In this document: positions 1 to 11,800 of the stretch, in pieces
Layout of the letters: each line of letters begins with the position of its first letter
Numbering within the stretch: position 1 is the stretch's first letter
The notes under the pieces: model-generated
Told to the model about the DNA's origin: nothing
Databases searched by the model: none
What the model saw: only the letters and a program-made list of their open reading frames with translations
Translations under genes and position numbers: made by a program
From: Trifolium pratense
Lineage: Eukaryota > Streptophyta > Magnoliopsida > Fabales > Fabaceae
Assembly: GCF_020283565.1 (NCBI RefSeq)
Contig: NC_060060.1
Coordinates: 33,976,001-34,040,000, forward strand
Reading direction: 5' to 3'
DNA length: 64,000 nt

Positions 1-832
1 ACACTGCAAGTAAACAAACACCTCTCTAATTCCTTAATGATCAAATCAAATGCAATTAAAAGCAATTTCAAGGTTAGCAAAAACTAAATTTTTGACGCTG
101 AATACAACATTCCCACATAATATAAAAATCTAACCATTATATTTACACATACTACACTTTAAAATGGATTGTTCACCTTAAATTGTTCAAATTTAAGATA
201 AGAGGAACCAAAATGTTTATTGATTTTTTAATTTTTAATCAGACGGTCCAAATTACAAACAGATAAAATCACCTATAAATAATTTGGAACGTCAATCAAG
301 GATCGGATGGTCAGAATGAGCAACAGTGTGACGCAGTTACGGCATAAAATCCAATCCGCTAAATCAACTAAACCACATAAACCCTTTACCCTGAATTTAA
401 TTTAAATCATTCCAAACTAATCATTATTGGTTAATTGGTGTTAAGATGAATCCACAAGTTTTATTAGGTAATTAGGTAAACATTTATAAAGTACTATGAA
501 ATAAAACATACTAATCTTGCAAATAAAGGGTGCTGTTAACATGTGCATATAGGGCACATGTTAAGGTTTCTATAATTAGAAATTTGCATTTAATATTATA
601 AACGAAATTAATGCTTAAAAGATATAATACACATGTTTCGAGAAAATATTTCTATACATGTATTCTTAACATGTGCCTTAGGTGCACATGTTAACATTTG
701 CCATAAATAAAAGGCTTAAACAATTTAGTCAAGGTTCTGCAATTACCAGTAAAATAGAATAGGGCAGACCCATAATGTTTCTAGGTGACATCTATATCCT
801 TTTCAAAAAAGACTTAAAAAAACAAGCCATAC
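1..832. other. AT-rich intergenic stretch, no gene seen
   Basis: No convincing exon is seen left of the Pumilio-like exon at 833-991. The stretch holds only AT-rich sequence and the twin-hairpin repeat at 536-694. If the Pumilio-like exon belonged to a longer minus-strand gene, its downstream exons would lie here or left of the window; I could not recognise any. Confidence 0.5.
536..694. repeat. Short foldback element with two related hairpins
   Basis: Two 29-nt hairpins, 536-564 and 666-694, each open with 'ttaacatgtgc' and close with 'gcacatgttaa'. They bracket about 100 bp of AT-rich DNA. The pair of inverted motifs looks like the ends of a small MITE. The family and target duplication were not identified. 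Confidence 0.5.
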
Positions 833-991
833 CTTAATATTTTGCTTAGGCATTCCAAACAATGATGAACCACATGATTAATGATTTCCATGATGGTCTT
901 TCATAAGAATCTCGGAGCAAGAGCTGACACAACTGATGAAATTTGTTGCCTATTATTGAGAGTCTCAATCAGCTTCTGCACAACACGAGTG
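833..991 (-). pseudogene. Orphan Pumilio/PUF-repeat exon with an in-frame stop
   Basis: Read on the minus strand, this 159-nt segment follows a pyrimidine-rich acceptor ending in ctcag and is followed by a gtatgg donor. It translates to a Pumilio-like repeat with the stretches TRVVQKLIETL and NHVVHHCLECLS. These match the usual PUF layout of G-T-R-x-x-Q-K helices followed by an N-H-V-x-x-x-C-L helix. A TGA codon interrupts the frame between them. No flanking PUF exons were found on either side; a Helitron-like terminus begins at 1438. PUF proteins bind 3' UTRs and repress mRNAs. This is most likely a relic of a gene or of a captured exon. Confidence is good for the family and moderate for pseudogene status. 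Confidence 0.6.
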
Positions 992-1317
992 CTGAGCCAT
1001 GGGAGAGAGAAATGAGGTCAAATTCATCATTAGATAATCAATAATTTTTTTAAAGATTTGACTCTTCAAAAGTGAATACCGTAAATACTAGTAGAATAAA
1101 CCAATAAATAATCAAGAGTTGATAATTCAACATACTCGTGAGTCGTGACTAGTTATACACATATTTGTAATACGAACATCGATGCATTCATGAGTATGAC
1201 TGTATGAGTCATAATAAGATATTTCATTTCATGGTTTTGTCGATATCCAAATACTTTGATATAGTATTGCATATGTGATAATGCTATTGTATTTGAATTT
1301 ATGTGAAAGACAAAACG

Positions 1318-1351
<34 letters not shown>

Positions 1352-1437
1352 TCAATAATAGTGGGAGTAGGCTTGTTAACTAACTCCCACATGTTTTTAG
1401 GTGAGAGTAAATTAGCAACCCTATATATATATATATA
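992..1437. other. Gene-free stretch with a TA microsatellite
   Basis: No coding signal is visible. A (TA)n tract occupies about 1320-1349 and a shorter one lies just before 1438. Upstream Pumilio exons that would precede the exon at 833-991 on the minus strand were not found here. Confidence 0.5.
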
Positions 1438-3110
<1,673 letters not shown>

Positions 3111-3187
3111 AAAGGAAAAAAAAAAGCCTTGTATTCTATGATCAATTATTCAAAAACAAAATTATTGATTGAAAATCTTCCATCTCT

Positions 3188-3830
3188 ATGATCATTTTCA
3201 ATGCTTCTTTGTCGGGTAATCACTCTTCAATGTATTTAGGTCCTGCAATTATTATTTTTGATATTCTAAAAAATTTCAATGTGCATAATCACCCTCCTAA
3301 AGCCCCTATCATTACTGAAATTATTTGGCAACCTCCCGCTCTCAGTTGGGTTAAGTGTAACTCAGATGGTGCTTCAGAGGATAACTATTGCCTCTTCTGC
3401 TTGTAGAAGGATTTTTAGATACAATCAAACTAATGATCTAGACTGCTTTGCTTCCAATCTGGGTGCTAGGAACACTTTCTCCGTTGAGCTTATTGGTTCA
3501 ATTACTACTACTGAAATTGCTCATAGGAGATGTTGAAATCATCTTTGGTTGAAGTGTGATTCCAAGCTCTTGACTTTAGCTTTCAAGTCTCGGCTAGCCA
3601 TTCATTGAAACAATTACTTGTATCTGGTGAGAAGTATGTATTATGGTTTGATATTTTTCCCACAGTTTTTAGGAGTAACCTTGTTAGAAATAGTTTTGTT
3701 TGCTTAATTTTTGTTTTTCCTAACCTTGAGAAAGGTTGGTTTGTTTCCCACTCCTTTAGATTTACTTCTCTCTTTTTTATAATATGTTTCTAGAGATCGG
3801 CCTCCTTGGTTTCCTCCTTTGTTTTTTAAA
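3188..3830 (+). pseudogene. LINE RNase H-like (RVT_3) tail, frameshifted
   Basis: The segment W-Q-P-P-A-L-S-W-V-K-C-N-S-D-G-A is the typical start of the RNase H-like domain at the end of plant non-LTR retrotransposons and related fragments. The frame breaks just after this motif. It resumes one frame over with the stretch ending E-I-A-H-R-R-C, then a stop, then more recognisable tail to about 3793. At least two frame disruptions make it a dead 5'-truncated copy. No reverse transcriptase domain is present upstream. Confidence 0.65.
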
Positions 3831-4782
3831 AAAATAAAAAATAATTTGTATCAACATACTCCCTCCAGTCAAATTTGCTTATAACAGTGACCAGTACTAA
3901 ATGATACTATATGCTACCGCATTTATTTTTATGTAAAATAAGAAAGTGATCGATGCGAAAGAAAAATGAGAAGTGATATATTAACTCCAAGACTAACTCT
4001 AAAGCTACTCCATATCCCCACCCTCAAAGGAAATGTATTGCATCATTGAAATCAAATGTTTCATTCATTCCCTTTCTAAATATCAAGGCTATACATATCA
4101 TGTGAAAACAAAAATTAGGTATAATTTTTACAAAAGAGAATATAATATCCGATCCGATCAATGTATTTCACAACCATAAACTATGTTATCAAAAGATTAT
4201 TCTACCCAGTCATGGTTATAAGTTTCAACTTTCAATACCCAACCTATATAGATTAATATACATTAATAAAAGTAAACCTTTTGATTTAATTCCCAAAATT
4301 CCCAAGTTTTTGTTTTCTTTCTTGACATTCGAAATCTATATTGATAGGAGATGGGTATTCTCTTTCATAACCAGAGCCAATGGCAAACAAAATCGATAGC
4401 ATAAAAGCTAGCTTTATATTAATTGATCATCTTCTAAACTAATGGCGTCTCACATGTGTTGGGTTTCATCCGTTTCAACTTCACAAGAGAGGAAATAGAA
4501 TAGTGCAAGCTCACGTGAGGATAGTTATTACTTAATCATAGCCATTAGATTAAAAGATAATAGAGGGTGAGAATTTGGAGTAACTCTTTAGAGTTACTTT
4601 TTTTTTTTTGACGAAATCTTTAGAGTTACTTTTGGTCAATATATTCCTCCTAAAGAAAAATATATAATAAGTTAATTTGTCAAAAAAAATAATATAATAA
4701 GTTAATTAGAAAATTGTTTGATTGTAAAAAAAAGAAGTTATATCCATACACTTTTATTATTGAATGAATCATCCTTATGCCA
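3831..4782. other. Gene-free intergenic stretch
   Basis: AT-rich sequence without recognisable exons. A short local duplication is seen near 4590-4635, where 'tttagagttactttt' occurs twice around a T-run. Confidence 0.5.
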
Positions 4783-4911
4783 GTGGGTGGAATGGGTAGC
4801 TCGTTGAGCTAAAGTTACATGAGTTGAAAATCCATGATTCAAATCTTAACAAGATGTAAAAATAACTAACTTAACAATTATCATACTAACAATTTCTCAT
4901 TAAAAAAAATT
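4783..4911 (+). mobile_element. tRNA-derived SINE with perfect 12-bp target duplication
   Basis: The element begins with a tRNA-like box A region (gggtagctcgttgagct) and a degenerate box B (tgattcaaatc), and ends in an A-rich tail. It is flanked by the perfect direct repeat 'atccttatgcca' at 4771-4782 and 4912-4923. That pattern is diagnostic of target-primed insertion. The RNA polymerase III boxes are degenerate, so it is probably inactive. Confidence 0.75.
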
Positions 4912-5023
4912 ATCCTTATGCCAATAAGAGCTTGATATACTTTGTATTGGATAAGAAAGAAGCCCTATTGGTTGCCGTTAATACTTAAATAAGGTTGAAA
5001 TTATAAACCATATTTTTATGAGA

Positions 5024-5356
5024 TTTACTTTTGCGACTCTACCGGTTACTCGCGCGTCCTACGAGTTTTCCATTTTATCCTTCCGCTACTTAAGTAGCGG
5101 ACATGTAAAAAATAAGTAATTTTTAGTAATTACACCCTACCAATTTTTTTATAACATCCGCTACTTAAGTAGCGGACATTATAAATATCTTGATAGGGTG
5201 TTTTTTATTCAAAAAAATCTCATTTTTACAGAATCAATGAAAGTCTCACATTTGAAGTACAACTTTCAAACAATATTCCGTAACCTAAGTAGTGGACAGA
5301 GATAGTATGGTAATTTCATAGGACACGCCCCAGAATCAGTATGGTGGCAAAAATAA
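5024..5356. repeat. Foldback/MITE element with internal palindromes
   Basis: The outer about 80 bp on each side are imperfect inverted copies: a left end with ttttgcgactctacc and a right end with the complement of tttttgccaccatac. Inside, the 20-bp palindrome 'tccgctacttaagtagcgga' occurs twice (5082-5101 and 5157-5176). A related 'gtaacctaagtagtgg' lies at about 5280. No clear target duplication was found, so the superfamily is left open. Confidence 0.6.
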
Positions 5357-5847
5357 TTCCCTACTTTTATATGGTGCAATTGGACTCCTATGGTTTGGTT
5401 CTCCATTCAGATTTTTTTTTCCATTAACCTTCTAATTTTTTGGGATAGGAAGCCTCGGTAAATTTTGAAATAATTTTTTATTTTTTTTATTACAAAGAGG
5501 GCTTAAAACTAAAAAAAAGAAAAGAAAGAAACTACAACACGACTAATCGCGGAACTGAAATACCCAGTAAATCTGCTCATTCGTTTTAGCAAAAGTAGTG
5601 TTTACTAAATATAGGATAAAGTACACGTAATTAATATGAAAAAACATGAACACAAACAAACAAACATGCCTGTTCAAACGCTTCTTCACCTTAATTAATT
5701 GTTTCCATCAAACCTCTTTTCTTTGTCTGAATAATAATATTGTTACCTTCCTTCATCTTTCTTTCTTATTATTACATTCCCATTATTATCTTTATTGTTG
5801 TTTTCTTCCTTTGATATTGGCACCCCCCCCCCTCTTTCTCCAATGCA
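5357..5847 (+). promoter_or_regulatory. Upstream region of the DnaJ-like gene
   Basis: No gene is seen. This stretch must contain the promoter and 5' UTR of the gene at 5848. A run of about 10 C lies at 5822-5832, within about 25 bp of the start codon. An ATG at 5843 lies 5 bp upstream of the chosen start in another frame and opens only a short frame. No confident TATA box could be fixed. Confidence 0.35.
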
Positions 5848-7572
5848 ATGGGAGACCATCCACGCTCCCCACCATTGGATTTACACAACATCTTTAAGAT
5901 GCCAAAAACTAAATCTTTGAAAGATGTTAGCAAGGTTTACAAAACATTTGTATCAAAACGCCACCATGACAAGAAACACAATGAGGTAATCTTAATTAAT
6001 TTATTATGTATATATAATATGTTCATGCATATGCTCCTCAACTCCATTTTTCAAATGTTGGTTCATTTTGGAATAAAACACACATATATCCATGGAAAAT
6101 GCAACCTATATATTTTTGTGGTACGTAACAAATCCTATCATTCATTCAAAGAAAAAAAAATTAAATCCTAAACATGTCATATGAATTAATAAACATTCGA
6201 CAATATTTTACTAGAAAAAGTTGAATCATCAACAAAAAATAAATTTGGTTTAAAATTTCATTTGAGTATTAGAAACAAAACAAAATAAGAAGCATGTAAT
6301 GTAATAAAAGTGGAGATGGTAAAAGGTTGTGAGACATTTGATGTGTTGGGACGCATATTCAAAGCCGCAATAATTTCTTGCCTTAATTAATTGTGCATAT
6401 ATATAAGGTTTTTAAATCATTGCATGTTGTGGTGATGATCTTTGGTGCATGTAGGAACCAACAACACCCTTAGGTTTTGATCACAATGAAAATAGAAGAG
6501 TGGATGAAGACATTTGGAGTCCTAAATTGATGTCAAGGAGTGAAAGTAGAAGATCAAAAACTCCAAATCCAAGAACAAGGCCTCTATCAAGAAATGAAAG
6601 CAGAAGATGCAAAACACCAACCTCATTATCGCGGAGTAATAGTCGAAAAAGTGCAACAGAAATTGCTGCATCATCTCTCAAAAGAATTATGAGCAGAAGA
6701 AGTAGTTCTTCAGCTTCTTTATCAAGAGACGATATCAAATTGGAGATTTCTGAACCTGAGCTATTGCCTAAGTTTGCAGTCTCTCCAATACAGGAGTTTG
6801 TAATAAGAAGTTTAAGAGAAAAAGAACACCATGACCATAAAGTGTCTCTCTCAAGCAATCTCAGCCGTAGATCCACAACACCTATCATATTTTCACAGAC
6901 AACAACAAGAAGGAAACCACCAGAAGTTGAGAAAACACTTGAATTCACACTTGAGGAGTTATGCTTTGGATGTGTCAAAAAGATTAAAGTTACTAGAGAT
7001 GCTATCAGACACCCCGGGTATGTATTTTTGTATAATGATATTTAAAACTAACATATATGATTTATGCAATGCAACATAAAGTTTAGAAATTTTCAAATTT
7101 GAAATGCAATGCATTTTGCAACAGGGTGATCATCCAGGAGGAGGAAATTTTAAAAATTGAAGTGAAGCCAGGATGGAGAAAAGGAACAAAGATTACATTT
7201 GAGGGAGTTGGTGATGAGAAACCTGGTTACCTCCCTGCTGATATAGTATTTTTAATTGATGAAAAGAAACACCCTTTGTTTAGCAGAAATGGCAATGATT
7301 TGGAAATTTGTGTTGAGATTCCTCTAGTAGATGCACTTGCAGGATGCACCATACCAATTCCTCTGTTAGGAGGAGAAAAACTGAAGTTATCATTTGAGAA
7401 TACTGTTATATATCCTGGTTTTGAGAAAGTTATTAAAGGTCAAGGAATGACAAACCCCAAAGATAATAGCACAAGAGGTGACCTTCATGTCAAATTCTTT
7501 GTTGACTTCCCCACAGAATTAAGTGATGAACAAAGGAAAGAAGCTGTTAGTATTTTACAAGATTGCTGCTAA
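5848..7572 (+). CDS. HSP40/DnaJ C-terminal peptide-binding protein with degenerate J domain
   Basis: Three exons, 5848-5985, 6455-7017 and 7125-7572, give 382 residues with all phases closing. Residues about 205-382 are a DnaJ C-terminal substrate-binding region of the type II (DNAJB) kind, without a zinc finger. Key stretches are LEELCFGCVKKIKV, GWRKGTKITFEGVGDE and GDLHVKF. This region binds unfolded clients for Hsp70. Residues about 23-46 resemble J-domain helix II plus loop, but the essential His-Pro-Asp is His-His-Asp (residues 39-41) and helices III-IV are missing. Residues about 60-110 are Ser/Arg-rich with a repeated S-R-x-E-S-R-R motif. Arabidopsis has a comparable J-less HSP40 peptide-binding protein (At1g44160, from memory). 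Without HPD it should not stimulate Hsp70 ATPase, so it may act as a cytosolic or nuclear client-binding partner (inference). Confidence 0.85.
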
Positions 7573-8845
7573 TAATGACTATAGTTGTATGTATGAAAAG
7601 ATGCACTAATGTGATACAAATTAACATGATAGAGGACAAAACATATTTTACTATCAGATCAAAAAAGTTACTGGTATAATGCATGCATCCACATAGTCTG
7701 ATAACTTCTTGCAGTCTTGTACTTCTATCCATTAACATCAATAATGCACACATTTCACGTACGAAGAATGAAGATGTTGGTTTAGCCTTCATATGAAGTG
7801 CTGTTGGGCGCTGATGAAAAAGAAAGAAACTTCCAACACTGTTTTCGTCGATGTTGTTTTCAAGAGTTTTGGTCACAGTGTCCCCTATCAGCATAGTTTG
7901 TTCCATGCAAGGCAAAAGTGGGGATTACAGAATGCAACTCAACATTGTCAGCACTAACCACTAGGTTACTGATTCATATAGGCCATATATTGTGTTTACC
8001 TATCCAATTATTTAAGGAGATGGATTTCTCCAAATATATCAGTTATCTCTCTTAAACAATGGTTAACAAATGTAACAACAGTTTCTAATTGGGCTCTTTT
8101 ACTTCTACTTCAGCTGGGAATTAGTTCATGCAAATGTCCATTTTCCTCATTTTAGCCAAACAAGACATGAGATAGATCTAAAAAAATAAATTAACTGAAA
8201 ATTTAGCAACCTTTTTCATACAATGATTCCAGGTATAGCAACCTCAATCCAAATATAGTATGGTTGTGAATATGAAATATTCAAGTATATTTTGATTTTT
8301 CGGGCTAGCCCCTTTCCCTCTACACCTACAGACTCTTTTGCAGGGGAAATTTTTTGGCTGGAATATCATTAGCAAAAAGACAGCATGTGGTTAACAAAAT
8401 TGCAAAGTGTGGAACAAAATGAAAGGGGAAGTGTGTACACAGTGAAGCTTCCAATATAATAACAGCAAACAAATCATATAGATTATGAAAAATAAGTAAA
8501 GAACGTAGGTCGAAAATGATGGGGGTGGGGGTGGTGGTGGGGGGGGGAGAATATGCATTGTAACTACTGTTTTAGAAGAATCATGCTATCTTGTGTACCA
8601 AAAAAATTTACACTATTTCTATGTTTCTCTTCTTGGTTAAAATATTTGTTAATCTTATCTACTGAATGAAATTTATATTTTAAAATTTATACATTTTACA
8701 TTGATTGTTCTATTTAGCCTGGAACTATCACAGGGACGAAACTTGCATAAAATTCACGATGTATAAAGAAAAAAATATAAATAATATATATGATATCAAT
8801 CACGGCATTCCTGTATTAACAAGTTCTTCACTAAACTGAATATTT
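7573..8845. other. Intergenic region between convergent DnaJ-like and membralin-like genes
   Basis: No gene is supported. It holds the 3' flanks of the plus-strand DnaJ-like gene and the minus-strand membralin-like gene, plus the G-rich tract at 8519-8548. Poly(A) signal-like AATAAA sequences are common but not decisive in such AT-rich DNA. Confidence 0.5.
8519..8548 (+). repeat. G-rich tract, potential G-quadruplex
   Basis: The plus strand reads two five-G runs, two GGT units and a nine-G run within 30 bp, in otherwise AT-rich DNA. The arrangement allows four G-runs with short loops. It lies about 300 bp beyond the stop codon of the minus-strand membralin-like gene. Confidence 0.6.
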
Positions 8846-11800
8846 TCATCGTTGTCTGTCATTCTCCTGATTCTCACGGTTATCATGCCTCGGAGCTTCA
8901 GTATATACTTGTCCTTGGTCCCTCACATCTCTGAACATGGAGAAAAACGAGTTGAGGCCCTCAGATGAAGCTCCTCCTAATATCCATAATAACAGAGAAC
9001 TAATTGAATTCATTGATCCAGGGTTAGGACCCCTTTCAGCTTGTCGAATGTCGGCTTGGCCAGGAATCTGTGTAGGGTTGGCAACCCTATCAGAATTACT
9101 TTCTGACTGCCCTTGAGGGTCAGTAACTCCTGGTCCATTCTGAGGCATTGATTGATCAAAACCAGGTCTGAACCCTGTCCCGGAAGGCAAATTTGTGGCA
9201 CTTAATCCCTGGTTCCTTGTGTTCAATCTTGTGATGTGTAGCGTTGATGCAAGAATAGTAGATGAGGTAATATGGAAGTCTGGGTGTTGTTGAAGTTGTG
9301 AACGTCGATTTTGCACAAACCTTTGCAATGCCGGTACCTAAACCAGTGAACATAGCAGAGGTTGAAATTCAATTGAGTATATGTAAGCAAACCTATAATG
9401 AAATGAACAGAAAGAAAGCTTCTAAAAAGTAATAACTATAATAATTGATTTCTCAAAAAAAACTAAAATCTGAAAGTTATGCTCCTTGTCCTAATCCCGG
9501 AATGAATTTGTTTGCTTGTTGTAGTTTCTTAGCATACATTTAGCCCACATTTCCCTAAATCGTCCTCATCAAGTCTTGGGAACTCCCTTAAGACATAAAA
9601 ATCCATCATTCTAGCAATGAAGATTCACATTAGAAATACATTGCCAGACAAGAAAACACATTCCTATTGCAACAAATAAAATTTTGCTATTGTTGATTGG
9701 GTCTATAGTTATACAAATTACCAACATAATAAAGTAGCATTTACATGATGCCTTGTAAGGCAGTACACCTTTTCTCAATTCTATTTTGAGCAATTTAACT
9801 ATGGGGGTGTTTAGATATACAATTAATTTAGCACTTACAAGTGCTTATCATTTAAAAGCTTAAGTTTTTTCTATAATCGGAAAGGGATTGGGGGTAAACT
9901 CAGCATAAACTAAAACAACTTATGACAATATAAGTACACTGGAGGAGCTTCTAAAAATAAGCTGAAAACTAGTGGACATATCATAAGTTCTTTCAAATAT
10001 GTATGCAAGCACTTATGCCACAAGATAAGCCCATACACGCTCAACGAAACACCACCCATATAGGAGAGAAAACAGTCAGAATTTCAAACAAACCGAGATG
10101 ATAAACATCAAGTTTAATACTAACTGAGGGAGAATTTAATACAGGGCAATGATTTCAGCCTTTTCTTGAACCACCCCCCGCAAAAAATAAAATAAAAACA
10201 CAAGAGGAAAAAAAATATTGGGCTTTTAATAAGCCAATTACTATCATTACCTCAAACCGATTCCAAAAATACAGGATAAGATGTTGCATAAAAGCTGCAG
10301 TTGTAGAGAGAGCCAAATATGAAAATCCTGGAAATTTAAACAAGTTCATCATTTCCAAATAAGATTAATTTAATCCTACTACACCGAAAAAATTAAAATT
10401 AAAAAAACAAAAAACAGTATCAACATACCATAAGCATAAGAGAAGAAATATATGTGAAAGACCAGAAAATACAGCAGAAAGAAGCGAGGGAAGAACTTCA
10501 TTGATATTGGTGTTCGGACACTGCAAGTTAGAATAGAGACACTCATTAGCTGATCATAGAATAACAATATAGATGTGCATGAAAGATTGTGACAGTGATC
10601 CATTACTGAAATGGCACACAACCAAGCCTCAACTGGTTATAAAACCAAAAATAGTTTTTGAGCAACAAAGACACATGCTGTCTCAGCAGTGATTTCAATC
10701 TCAACAACCTTTATGATTCATAGCATAGGGAGAGAGGAGGGATAAAGATACCTAATAAGAGTAAATAGCTCACACAACCAGACAAGAATCAAGACCATGA
10801 AAGCAAGAAGCTGATCATCATAAAACTCAAAGAGGAAAAACAGAATACCAATCATAATCTGCAGAAATCAATAAGAAAATTATCAGCAAAGCTAGTACAA
10901 GAAGAAATAGCACAAATCACAGGCAATTCAAATGAATAATATTGGCAAATAAGTGCTTACAGGAACAAAGACTAGTGATTCGATGACATGTACAAAGATC
11001 AACTGAAATGTTGGAAGCCGATGTCGAGCATGGTGTTGAAGTTGCACTGTAAAGAGTAATGACTAACAAATGTGAAAAGCTAATATAACATTATTAATAA
11101 CAAAAGGTTTTGAGAGGGAAAGTATATTGTCATTTGAGATAGCATCGAAGCCTTTGGCTGAGGAGGTGCAGAAACTCAAAAGTTAACAACATCATTGTAA
11201 TTGGGGAGTTTATCTCTATTTTTTAGAATAAGATATAGCAAGGGATTAATACATGGAGCAACAGGCTGAATAACATAACAGATGCAACGCAAGCAGAACT
11301 CACTAAACCAGTTTAAATATACCGATGTCGAGCATGGTGTTGAAGTTGCACTGTAAAGAGTAATGACTAACAAATGTGAAAAGCTAATATAACATTATTA
11401 ATAACAAAAGGTTTTGAGAGGGAAAGTATATTGTCATTTGAGATAGCATCGAAGCCTTTGGCTGAGGAGGTGCAGAAACTCAAAAGTTAACAACATCATT
11501 GTAATTGGGGAGTTTATCTCTATTTTTTAGAATAAGATATAGCAAGGGATTAATACATGGAGCAACAGGCTGAATAACATAACAGATGCAACGCAAGCAG
11601 AACTCACTAAACCAGTTTAAATATACCGAAACATCTGTACACAGAGCAAGTAATGCCTACCTGTAAACTTCAGCATGCGGGTCTGTGTTTCTCTCAATGT
11701 AAATGACACAGACATTGTGGTAGTAAAAAACACAAACAAGGACATCATAAGCACGCCACACTTCGTTACAAGGTAATCTGCACATGCAAAATAACACATA

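Noticed and set aside
6481..6978. 165-codon minus-strand frame
   Set aside because: It is the antisense shadow of exon 2 of the DnaJ-like gene.
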